This document shows, in pieces, positions 22,620-32,215 of a stretch of 64,000 nucleotides of DNA. The translations under genes and the position numbers were made by a program. The notes under the pieces were generated by a model. The model was not told the DNA's origin and made no database searches. It saw only the letters and a program-made list of their open reading frames with translations. How positions within the stretch are numbered: the first letter of the stretch is position 1; every line of letters starts with the position of its first letter. Origin of the DNA: Imbricaverruca yamaguchii (taxonomy: Eukaryota; Arthropoda; Thecostraca; Neoverrucidae); the NCBI GenBank assembly GCA_034440575.1, contig JAOTOL010001524.1:943501-1007500 (forward strand), read 5' to 3'.

Positions 22620-23177
22620 CGAGGCGACGCGCTGGCTGTAGTTAGTGGATCGGTTAGCTGCGGCCGGCGCCTGCACTGGACTGAGCGCGCGGGCGAACGA
22701 GCCGGCGCGGTACGGCCGGCTGTAGCCGTAGCCGGCCGGCTCGACGCCGGCGCGATACACCTCGGCGTAGGGCGGCGAGCGGCGGCCGTGGCCGGCGGCG
22801 CGCGCCGAGCCGTAGCGGCGCGCCAGCGGCTCGGCCGGCGCGCCGGCCGCGTAGCGCCCGTAGCCGGCGTCGCTGCGCATGGAGCCGGCGCGGCCGCGCC
22901 ACAGCCGCTCCGGCTCCGACTCCGGCTCCGGCTCCGGCTCGGGCTCCCAGCCGCGCGCGTAGTCCGGTTCTGAGCGCAGGTCGTCGGCCGGCTCGCGGCG
23001 CGCCAGGTCGTAGCCGCGCGCGTAGTCGGGCTCGGAGCGCAGCGCGTCCGGCGAGCGCAGGTGGTGGGCGCGCCGCGCCGACGCCAGCCGCAGCTCGTCG
23101 GCCCAGTCCGGCCGGGCGCGGTTAGTCTGGCCGTTGTTAGTTTCGTACCGGTTAGACACAAACAGGCGGCCGGGCAC
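22620..23177 (-). CDS. Large LD-motif gene, exon 4 (Arg/Ala/Tyr-rich)
   Basis: A 558-nt (186-codon) exon read 23177 to 22620. The acceptor is CCCTCTGTCCTGTGTCCGCCAG. The donor is the weaker TCG then GTACGC. It enters and leaves in phase 0, matching exon 23424-24402 upstream and exon 14107-14176 downstream. The peptide starts VPGRLFVSNRYETNNGQT. It carries a duplicated RSEPDYARG motif, an EPEPEPEPESEPER acidic run and many Tyr-Gly/Arg-Tyr pairs (GYGRYA, GYGYSRPYR), ending STNYSQRVAS. It looks intrinsically disordered. If the weak donor is wrong, the open frame runs only six codons further to a stop, which would instead be an alternative C-terminus. Confidence 0.7.
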
Positions 23178-23423
23178 CTGGCGGACACAGGACAGAGGGC
23201 GCGTCTGTGCGGGGGCGACACACGGGCACGCCACGGCCGGCCGCGGCGCCGCGCCACGACAGACGGCACGCCGCCGCGGCCACTACGTCCGCCGCCGGGA
23301 GACACTCCGCCCGCCGGCGACACAGGTCAGGCGGGTGCGCGTCACACGTGGGACGAGCACGTCCGGGTTAGACTCGGCGGGTCACACGAGGGCGCGCCGA
23401 CCGCGTCCGGCCGGGGCACCTAC
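23178..23423 (-). other. Short GC-rich intron
   Basis: A 246-bp intron between exons 23424-24402 and 22620-23177 on the minus strand, with donor GTAGGT and acceptor CCGCCAG. No array lies in it, which makes it the only compact, repeat-free intron of the gene in this window. Confidence 0.6.
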
Positions 23424-24402
23424 CGTGGCGCAGACGTCCGGCGAGCGGGCGCGCAGCGCGCGCTGCTGAGTGAGGGGTTTGGTGTCGGCCGACAGCGGCA
23501 CGGAGCCCGGCTGGTGCGTGTGCTGCGTGGTGACGGTGGTGTAGGAGCGATTGGTGACGGGCAGTGTCTGGTGACGTGACTCTGCCTGTTGCGGCCGAGC
23601 GCCGTAGTAATGGATGATGGGCTGGCGCTCAATAATGCGCTCGTAGTAGACGGTGCCAGGTTTAGCGGGGGCGGGGGCGGGGGCGGGGGCGGGGGCGGGG
23701 GCGGGGGGGGGGGAGGATGGGAGGAGTGTCGCTGCCCGACACTGCGTCCGACCTCGACTCGTGATAGATGGTGATGGGCTTCTTGTCGACGTACCGAACC
23801 CTCACGAGTTGGCCGTCGATGTAAGTGTCGGTGGCGGGCGCCTGCTCGGTGTAAGTGGTGCTCGATTTGGCAGATTGGTGCGGCAAGATATGCTCGGGCT
23901 CGGTCTGCTGGTGGCGGTACTCGGTTACAGTTTGTCTGGTGTGGTGCTCGGCGGATGGTGGTGCTTCGTAATATCGGTGAGTGGTCGGCAATTTGTCCTG
24001 ATGTTCCGTAACCGTTTTTGTCGTGCGGTATTGCGATTTGCTGTGTGGGCTCGTCTGCGGCAACTCTTCGAAATACTCGGTAAAGCTGGCGGGTTTTACC
24101 GCCGGCTCGGTACTGGTTTTCACGGTTTGGTAGTGAGACACAGACTTCTTGTCGGTTTGGCAGGGGGGCAAAGATTTGTGGTCAGTCGGACTTGATTCGT
24201 AGTAGATGGTGCTGTGTGGCTTGTTTTCACGGTACTGGGTGACTGTTTTGGTGGTGGTTTGATATTTGGCGTCCGATTTTGCGTCCAGTTTTGTGTTGCG
24301 CTGCAGTGTATCAGGCCACTGTTCGTGATAGTCAGAAGTGGTTCGGGAGGTGTGGTACTGGTTGCTAGGTTGGGTTTCGTAGTAGTACGTGGTGGACGGT
24401 TT
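23424..24402 (-). CDS. Large LD-motif gene, exon 3 (Tyr/Thr repeat exon, 1-nt frame break)
   Basis: An exon of 979 nt read 24402 to 23424, from acceptor GGGTTTCTGCTTCAG to donor ACG then GTAGGT. It begins KPSTTYYYETQPSNQYHTSR and ends ALRARSPDVCAT. About five loosely repeated 30-40-residue segments share a TVTEYxx...TxYYExxP pattern (TKTVTQYRENKPHSTIYYES, TKTVTEHQDKLPTTHRYYEA, RQTVTEYRHQQTEPEH). The frame breaks at C11 (plus 23703-23713) beside a hexanucleotide tract. Upstream of it the frame would hit TAA just after the tract; downstream the frame is PGTVYYERIIERQPIIHYYG. Dropping one C makes the exon 978 nt with phase 0 at both ends, as its neighbours require. The break is therefore probably a sequencing or length variant, though true inactivation is not excluded. 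Confidence 0.75.
23665..23713. repeat. (GGGGGC)6 tract plus G11, coding on the minus strand
   Basis: Six perfect GGGGGC units (23667-23702) are followed by eleven G. On the transcribed minus-strand sense the tract is CCCCCG repeats and can encode Pro-Arg, Pro-Ala or Pro-Pro dipeptides depending on register. The upstream frame gives Arg-Pro then a stop. The frame needed to reach the downstream coding part gives Ala-Pro. The plus strand has strong G-quadruplex potential. Confidence 0.9.
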
Positions 24403-25185
24403 CTGAAGCAGAAACCCTAGATTACTGTCTCAAAATGGATGTTGACAAATATTCCGAGAAACATAGCAGGGCCGACGGTCGGGAGAGAAAAGATTCCTTA
24501 ATAGCTAATATATGTGAGAATGAACAAAGCACAATATGTATACCAAACGTTGCACAAAACATTTGAAATTGGTGCAGTATTAATGATAGACACACAATCA
24601 AGTCCAATAAATATCATTAAAAAGCCGGGCAGATTAAGGGGGGGGTCCGACCACCTGCAACTCAGCCCAACTGATAAGTAAGCATTCAGTAGAGTCAGCT
24701 CCTTAAGTGTGACGACTCACGTCATGAACGTTTTATTCTTTCCAAGGTCGTAGGAACTTTCGAAAGAGTATTGGCGTCTAAGCCAACTTCCAAGTCAATT
24801 ATTTCCATGCGGCAACCATAGGTATAATAATTCAAGTCCATAAAGGGGAGGGGAAAGAGCATAGCCCTTTCCTTCCTACGCCCATATTTTGCACCGGCCG
24901 GAAAGCAAGCCGCATTGAGTCGGTCGAACGTTCTCTGCTGGAAGGCAACGTGTCCGGCAAGACGAGCACGGCCTCATCACGCTGTCCAACCACTGTCAAC
25001 AGGACCACCACTGAGCCGACCTCACCGCCGGCGGCGGCCGGCCGGTGTCACACCTGCGCCAACACCAGCAACACGCCCGTGGCGGCAACACACCCATGCG
25101 GCCTAGTGAGAGTCAGCCCTATACAGTGTCGCGTGCCACCCGGGACGCCATGCGGTGCGCAGGACGCGGGACGCGGCCCACTCAC
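24403..25185 (-). other. Intron between exons 2 and 3
   Basis: The part from 24403 to about 24900 is AT-richer with no coding signal. From about 24950 to 25185 it is GC-rich but without phase-compatible exon borders. The pyrimidine tract and acceptor for exon 3 lie at its left end and the GTGAGT donor of exon 2 at its right end. Confidence 0.6.
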
Positions 25186-25403
25186 CCCGCCGTCCGCGCG
25201 CGCCGTGTGCTCGTATCGCTCCTGGACGACGCGCGTGCGCTGGTCGGGCGACATGTACTCGCGCCGCTCGTGGAAGTCGCCCGAGCCGGGCACGCCGTGC
25301 CGTGCGGTGACGACGTCGGACGACGACGTGGCCGGCACCACGGAGCGCTGCAGCGAGCCGGACGGTGTGCCCACCGAGTCGTTCAGGTCGGTCAGCAGTG
25401 TGT
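25186..25403 (-). CDS. Large LD-motif gene, exon 2
   Basis: A 218-nt exon read 25403 to 25186. Acceptor CGCCCGCCATTTCAG, donor GGG then GTGAGT. It enters with two bases, completing a codon begun by exon 43529-43635, and leaves in phase 0. The junction creates the LD-like motif LDTLLTDLNDSV: the Leu comes from exon 1, the Asp codon is split across the intron, and the rest is here. The remaining peptide includes SGDFHERREYMSPDQRTRVV and QERYEHTARADGG. The LDxLLxxL pattern is the same as in exon 9874-9978. Confidence 0.75.
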
Positions 25404-25690
25404 CTGAAATGGCGGGCGGCGGGGTCAGGTCGGTCAGCAGTGTGCCTGAAACGGCGGCCGGTGGTGTCAGGTCGGTCAGCAGTGTGTCTGAAACGGCGGC
25501 CGGCGGGGTCAGGTCGGTCAGCAGTGTGCCTGAAACGGGGGCGGCGGGGTCAGGTCGGTCAGCAGTGTGCCTGAAACGGTGGCCGGTGGTGTCAGGTCGG
25601 TCAGCAGTGTGTCTAAAATTGGGCAGTTGGGTCAGATCGGTCAATGGTGTCAGGTCGGCCAGCAGTGTGTCTGAAACGGTGAGCAGTTGG
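25404..25690. repeat. 42-bp minisatellite built from the exon 2 acceptor
   Basis: On the minus strand six copies of TTTCAG (one TTTTAG) followed by RCACACTGCTGACCGACCTG lie at 25446, 25488, 25530, 25571, 25613 and 25671. Spacing is 42, 42, 42, 41, 42 and 58 bases counting from the authentic acceptor at 25404. Each unit thus repeats the intron end and the first 20 or so coding bases of exon 2. Beyond 25690 the repeat decays. Confidence 0.9.
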
Positions 25691-28300
25691 GTCAGACTTA
25701 TCAATTAAATCAGGTTGGTCAATTGGGCCAGGTTAGTTAGCAGTTTGTCGAGACAGTGGACAGTGGGGTCCGGTCAGTAAGAAACTTCATTGGTCGATTT
25801 CATGCATGCATGTGTTTCATGCATGTGTAAAACATCAGGGTATGCTTTATAAAAGCTACTGATGCTGATGAGCATACAAAAGCACGGGATGGGTGGGGTT
25901 TGAACCATTCCATCCACGCATCCATATCAGTAAGCTATAAATCAATCCCCTGGCTATGAGACACAGACTAACCACTGCATACTGCTTATGAGTTTCTAAC
26001 ACCGCATCGCTGGTCAATGGATCTCAAGAGCGCATCTGGATGAGAGAGGGACACCCGAGCACCGACGAACATCTAACTCCTCCTCCAAAGGTCATATGGA
26101 ATGAGCGCTTACAACTCCAACAAGGACGGACTGCGGAGTGGACCGCGATCTGGCGATGGGTACTGGAGATCGGCAACACATCGCACACGACTCACCGTGA
26201 CACGCTGTACGGTGAACACACCGACCGCGGAAACAAGACTCGCTACACGCTCACACAAAGGACTCTGACGGCTGATACACGCTCTGACAGGCGCGAGCGG
26301 TGATGAAATGGCGCTCCTGCACCGCTTGGGAGGCGGATACACCACACGGGTCGGCGGTCGTGGAGGGACAGAGCCCAGCACCGCAACGCACGCCACCAAT
26401 ACCACGGGTGACAGACACGACACGCCACTAATGTCACGGGTGACAGACACGACACGCCACTAATGTCACGGGTGACAGACACGACACGCCACTAATGTCA
26501 CGGGTGACAGACACGACACGCCACTAATGTCACGGGTGACAGACACGACACGCCACCAATACCACGGGTGACAGACACGACACGCCACCAATACCACGGG
26601 TGACAGACACGATACAGATCACCACGGGTGACAGACACGATACAGATCAGCTGGAGTGAGTGGATAGAGATGCAGCCGATTCCGAGCCATGATCATGAGA
26701 AGGCCAGTTAATATGTGATCCCAACCGACTAATGGAACTGTCATGCCGAAATTTAGAGGTGATACTTCAGAATTTGATCTTAGGAAAGTGACTAATTCTA
26801 CCTGGCGATTGACAAAAGAGGGATGGGGAAATTCCCTGTGAGGGGTCTGGGAAAATTAATGAGGAAAGCGCTAATTGCGAGATGTGTTGGGAAATATGTC
26901 ACATGTAGTTTAATGCCAAAGAGCACCAATGGTAGGAATGGTGGGAATGGTGGGAAAAGCCGCCAAACCGGATAACTTGCCGGGAGTGTTTTGATTATCA
27001 CCAGCATAAACTGTACGGTCTGAGCTAGTCCTGTATTTGGGGACTTCCGTGTCAAAACTATGTCGTAGCATTCTTCAAAGCTGGCACTCTCTCCCGAAAG
27101 CTAACAGCACGCGATTCGCATCATGTCCCAGACGCACAGGTTCAAGTCGTTGTTGGCTCCCACAGAGCACGCTACAGCACATGGCACCGTGCCAACATCG
27201 ACGTCAGAGGAAGTTCCGACTCCTCTTCCTGTCATTGTCCGATTCGCAACATTTGGCATCAATCTGCTATTCGCAGCGTCACATGTGCCACACATCAGTG
27301 TGCATACTAGCCCACATGTTCGGCCAGAGGGCTCGGGTGTGCACTCGGCGATGGTTCACGAACAAACGTACAAAACCACGGCCGATAAATGGCCGTGATA
27401 ATTGTTTGGAAACCATGACTCCCAGAACTAACGAGTGACTCACGATACATTAAACAGCATTCCAGGACAAATACGGTGTCCGCCGACCACAACTGCGACT
27501 GCCTGGACCAAGCTTGCAGGGACGCGAGGATGCGAGGGATTGCTGGAAGTCATCACAACCCATTTGTGTGTGAATATACAGGCATTAATCAAATAACTAC
27601 ACGGAAAGGGACTGCGCATGAGCCTCTCCCGACCCATCGCTCAGGCATACATGTCACACCCAGACAGCAGCTGTCATCCCACAGCCAGCAGACGCTAGTT
27701 ACGTGCGACTCCCAGTCATAGAACTCAAGTCTCAAGCTACCAACAGAGAGCCAAGCACTACAAATGTGACTTAACTCGTCAGACATGGCTGCCCAAACAA
27801 CATGTGAAACTCCTCAGTTTTCAGGTGACATATAGCAGCTCCAGTGATCCAGTAACTCTCCAGACAAAATATGCGACTCCTCAGACCACAAATATAGCTC
27901 CTCAGGTGACATGTGCGCACACCCAGCAATTAGCTGCGATTACCAACACCAGGTGTGTAACTTCTCAGCTCACAGATATGACTCGCAGACCAAAGATGTC
28001 ATTCGAAGAGCACAGATGGTATTCATGGATCGACAAATATAGCCTTCGAAGACCTGAGACATGTCTATAATGAAACCACACAAACCACCCAGAATTCTGA
28101 TGGGATTTTCAGATGACAGATAAAACTCTCGTATCCCACACGCAATGACTAGACCATAGATGGAACTCCCAAAGCACACACACGAGACTCTCAGTTCACA
28201 GACGGGTCTACCATCTCAGACGGAACGGACGGACCTCAAACGGAACGGATAAACCTCAGACGGAACGGACAGACAGCAAATGGAACAGACTAAGACAGCC
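25691..28300. other. Long intron, first part
   Basis: The sequence is AT-richer, with short open frames only. It contains the 32-bp array at 26390-26650. No exon is needed here, because exons 43529-43635 and 25186-25403 join directly in phase. Confidence 0.5.
26390..26650. repeat. 32-bp minisatellite
   Basis: About eight copies of a 32-bp unit containing CACGGGTGACAGACACGACA and CGCCACTAATGT, with a CACCAATAC variant at both ends. It lies within the long intron. Confidence 0.9.
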
Positions 28301-28309
28301 AGACCAGAC

Positions 28310-28625
28310 CAAGATGCGGCTGCCAGGCTCTAGATGCGGCTGGCAGGCTCTAGATGCCACTCCCAGCCAACAGATAAGACTCCCAGCCCATAGACACGAC
28401 TCCCAGCCCACAGATGCCACTCACAGCCCCCATACGCGACTCCCATCCCCCAGACGTGACTCCCAGCCCCCAGATACGACTCCCAGCACCCAGACGTGAC
28501 TACCAGCCCCCAGATGCGACTCCCAGCCTCCAGACGCGCTCCCAGATGTCACTCTCAGCCCCAGATGCCACTCCCAGTACTAGATACGACTCCCGGCCCC
28601 CAGACGCGACTCCCAGCCTCTATCT
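28310..28625. repeat. Degenerate ~20-bp repeat (GACTCCCAGCCCCCAGAT)
   Basis: About fourteen diverged units near 20 bp in length, each with a GACTCCCAGC core. The array lies in the long intron. Plus-strand open frames through it (TPSPQIRLPAPRR-like) reflect the repeat. Confidence 0.8.
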
Positions 28626-28789
28626 GCGTCTGGCCGGACTGTCGGCAGGTCAGGCCGTCGGCCGCCAAGTCGTTTGTCTCTGTCGGCCGTTAAGAGTGAC
28701 AGGTGTCACACGGTGGAGCTGCCTCGCCGACCCAGATCGCTGGGATCGGCCAGGTCGGTCAGCGGGTCAGGTCGTCGGCCGCCAGTGGA

Positions 28790-29400
28790 CAGAGGTCAAT
28801 GTCATGTGTCACCTGCTATCAGCGGATAACGGTCAGTGTCACGTATCACCGGTCGCCAGTGGACAGAGGTCAGTTTCACGCGTCACCGGCCACCAGTGGA
28901 CAGAGGTCAGTGTCACGCGTCACCGGCCGCCAGTGGACAGAGGTCAGTGTCACGTGTCACCGGCCACCAGTGGACAGAGGTCAGTGTCACGCGTCACCGG
29001 CCACCAGTGGACAGAGGTCAGTGTCACGCGTCACCGGCCACCAGTGGACAGAGGTCAGTGTCACGTCATGGCCACCAGTGGGCAGTGTCACGCGTCACCG
29101 GCCACCAGTGGACAGAGGTCAGTGTCACGTGTCACCGGCCACCAGTGGACAGAGGTCAGTGTCACGCGTCACCGGTCACCAGTGGACAGAGGTCAGTGTC
29201 ACGCGTCACCGGTCACCAGTGGACAGAGGTTAGTGTCACACGTCACCGGTCACCAGTGGACAGAGGTCAGTGTCACGTGTCACCGGCCACCAGTGGACAG
29301 AGGTCAGTGTCACGCGTCACCGGCCACCAGTGGACAGAGGTCAGTGTCACGCGTCACCTGCCATCAGTGGATAACGGTCCGTGCCACGTGTCACCTGCCG
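28790..29400. repeat. 37-bp minisatellite
   Basis: About sixteen copies of a 37-bp unit: GTCACCGGCCACCAGTGGAC then AGAGGTCAGTGTCACGC. The two ends carry a diverged version with GATAACGGTC. Open frames of up to 366 codons on the plus strand rotate through the unit and are artefacts. Confidence 0.95.
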
Positions 29401-32215
29401 GCATGGCCAGACGTTCTCAACGATCCCGGGATGGATGACGCTAGCATCCCAGATAGGGAAACTTCAGGGACGCAAGACTTTCTTAATGCCTTGTTAATGC
29501 AGACAGACTTTTGAACGCCTCGTGCACTTAGCTCTTGCAGCACAGAATAATGGTTAATCCAGAAAACTGGCAGCTGCTTGCTGGCTTGCTGCTATGCTAT
29601 CTGATCGGAGCTGCTGCTTGATAACCTTTGTTTTAAAACTAAACAACATTATGTAATAGACACGAATCGATTGTGGATGGCTTGAATATACGTATTTGCA
29701 TTTGTCTTGTGGCAATTATCGGCAGTATGATCATATCCCAGGCCCGTCTTTGATGGAGCTGTTTCCGACTCATTGCAATGTTCATACAATAATAAAAATG
29801 TTATTACTGTCATGGATCTCGATCTGTCTCTCAACACCATATAAAACAAGTTACCGATATCTGCTTAGACATTCAGCTCGGCCTCTCCACTCCTAAAATG
29901 CGTCATCAGCTCGTGTTTTGCACACCTTCAGCTCGTGTTCTGTGTACTTGCTGCTGCTAACGCGTGTTCTGCGCGCCTCCTGCTATCAGTTCGTGTTCTG
30001 CCCACCTACAGCCTCGTGTTCTGTACGCCATCTGTTATCAGCTCGTGCTCTGTACGCCTCCGGTTATCAGTTTATGTTCTGTAAGCCTCCTGTTATTAGC
30101 TCGTGTTCTGCGTACCGATCAGCACGTGTTCTGTACTCCTCCTGTTATCAGCTCGTGTTCTACACACCAATGTCGTTGTTAATGTGCATAACTAGCACGT
30201 CATATGTATCTATTATTTGCATAGTTTTCCTCATCGTGTGCCTATAGTTCATCTGCGTACCATTATGCATCTCATTTGAGTATGATCTTCACCGATACCA
30301 TTTTACTCTATTGTCCTGTGCTGTATCCTGCCACATCATGCTTGGCGATGGTCGAAGTATGGCCTTCGTATGATGAACTGGCCCGGATAAGACACAAAAT
30401 AATACATAATTTCAGATTAGCTTTTCTGGAAAATTTGTGAAGTAGTTCACCAAGTTTATTTAAGAGCATTGCCCTGGACCCCATACTACCCTTGGAATTT
30501 TGAAAATACTAAAAGCATAAGTAGGTGACTAGATATGTGTTACAGATGCCGGGAATCGCCACGTTTTATCAATGGAATATTAAGGGCCAAGTACACATGC
30601 TGGTCCTGATGCAAGCGTTCCCCACTGATATCTTCGGAGTATGATTGATTGATTGATTATTTGGGCTTAAGGGCGCATCAACTGCTACTGGTTATGTAGC
30701 GCCCGCTATCTTCGGAGTAAGGTAAATAATAATACAGGTAGATATCCATTGTCTATTTCGCATCTACCCGTGCCAAACAACATTTGAATCTCTGCGCTTT
30801 CTGACCCATAGCGAGCGCCGACTCGGCGAATGTCCGAGAGTAGGCATCCCCTCCCCACACCGTGAGTGACTCCGACAGCCTGCCGACACAGAGCGAGCGT
30901 GGACTCGGCGAGTGTCCAGGAGTGGCCCCCTCCCCACGCCGTGAGCAACTCCGACAGCCTGCCGACACAGAGCGAGCGTGGACTCGGCGAGTGTCCAGGG
31001 GTGGACCGGCATTACCCTCCCGCCGACTCCCGACGGCCTTGCAGCCCACACATGCAGCACGCACCGCGCAGGGCTGATGTATTCATGAGAGCGGCCACTG
31101 AAGGCTGGCCGGCCGCATTAGGCGCGTGTGCGTGCGAGTGGCTCCAAGGTTAGCTGGTCAACACCTGGCGACTCTACCCCCTCCCTCTCCCCTCCCCCAT
31201 AGCCTGCCCAAGAGACGGTCGGTGACGTGCACCATCACTTGACACTCCGAGATCCGGCTCATCGAATATATCACGGGACGCCGGCAAGATACCCCGCCGG
31301 ATGTCTCATCAAGCACCCCATCAGATACCGCACCGGATATCTCACTGGATATATCAGATATCTCACTGGATATATCAGGCATCTCGCCGGATATCCCACT
31401 TAATATCTCACCGGATAACCTACCAGGTATCCCACCGGATACCCTTTCAGGTACCACACCGGATATCCCACCGGATACCCCACCATATACCCCACCGGAT
31501 ACCCACCGAATACCCCACCTAATACCCTACCGAATGCCCTACCGGATATGTGCGTCATCCGGCGTCACCACAGATATTTGGCCAGAGCCAGATATATCGC
31601 CGTAAATATAGCGGAGAGATTATCTGATATTCTTCCGGACATTTCACTGGATTATTTCATAGGATAGATACATCGCAGGTCTGCCAGATAGCTGGCATAA
31701 TGTTACTGTATGCATGAGATGGGTACCTGGCAGCAGGTCTGCCAGGTAGTTCACATGATGCCACTGGATGACCCGCCATACGATTCTTCGTACTCAGCAG
31801 TTTATTCCACCTGATCCATGCTGATGAGAGGCTTAGTGGTATCCACCGACATATAACTGTGTTTTGTGGTTATTTCTTTTGTATTTGATTGGTACTGTCG
31901 GTGATCTCTTATCCGAGTCGTAGCGGTTTTCGGAGACTATTAGTTCACTAAACATCCGGTGACACGTGGTGGTCTCCTGATGGTGCTCGGTGACATGTGA
32001 TGGTTCCCTGGCAATGCTCGTGACCTGTCTCAGTTCCCCTAAGGTGCTTCATGACTTTTGACAGCTCCCCGGTAATGTTCAAGACCTGTGACAGCTCCTC
32101 GATAGTATCCAACACCTGTGGCAGCTCCTCGATGGTGCTCGGCACCTGTGTCCGGTCCCAGATGGTGCTCGGCACCTGTGTGGCTCCCCAGCGGTACTCA
32201 GCTCCTCTGACAGCT
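29401..32215. other. Long intron, middle part with small repeats
   Basis: No gene seen. It holds a loose ~40-bp repeat around CAGCTCGTGTTCTG (29905-30175), the dispersed repeat at 30643-30722, a ~73-bp duplication around GAGCGTGGACTCGGCGAGTG (30805-31010), a 15-bp CACCGGATATCCCAC-type array (31285-31545), and a degenerate ~35-bp run leading into the 60-bp array (31960-32215). Confidence 0.55.
30643..30722 (+). repeat. Dispersed repeat fragment, copy 2, with GATT tail
   Basis: GATT units at 30643-30658 are followed by sequence matching 878-940 (shared TTATTTGGGYTTARGGGCGCA). The arrangement of a tetranucleotide run at one end is typical of short non-LTR retroposons; the family is not recognised. 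Confidence 0.5.

Noticed and set aside
23500..23632. A separate minus-strand ORF starting with Met near 23632
   Set aside because: It is in a different frame from the phase-supported exon 23424-24402 and has no splice support.
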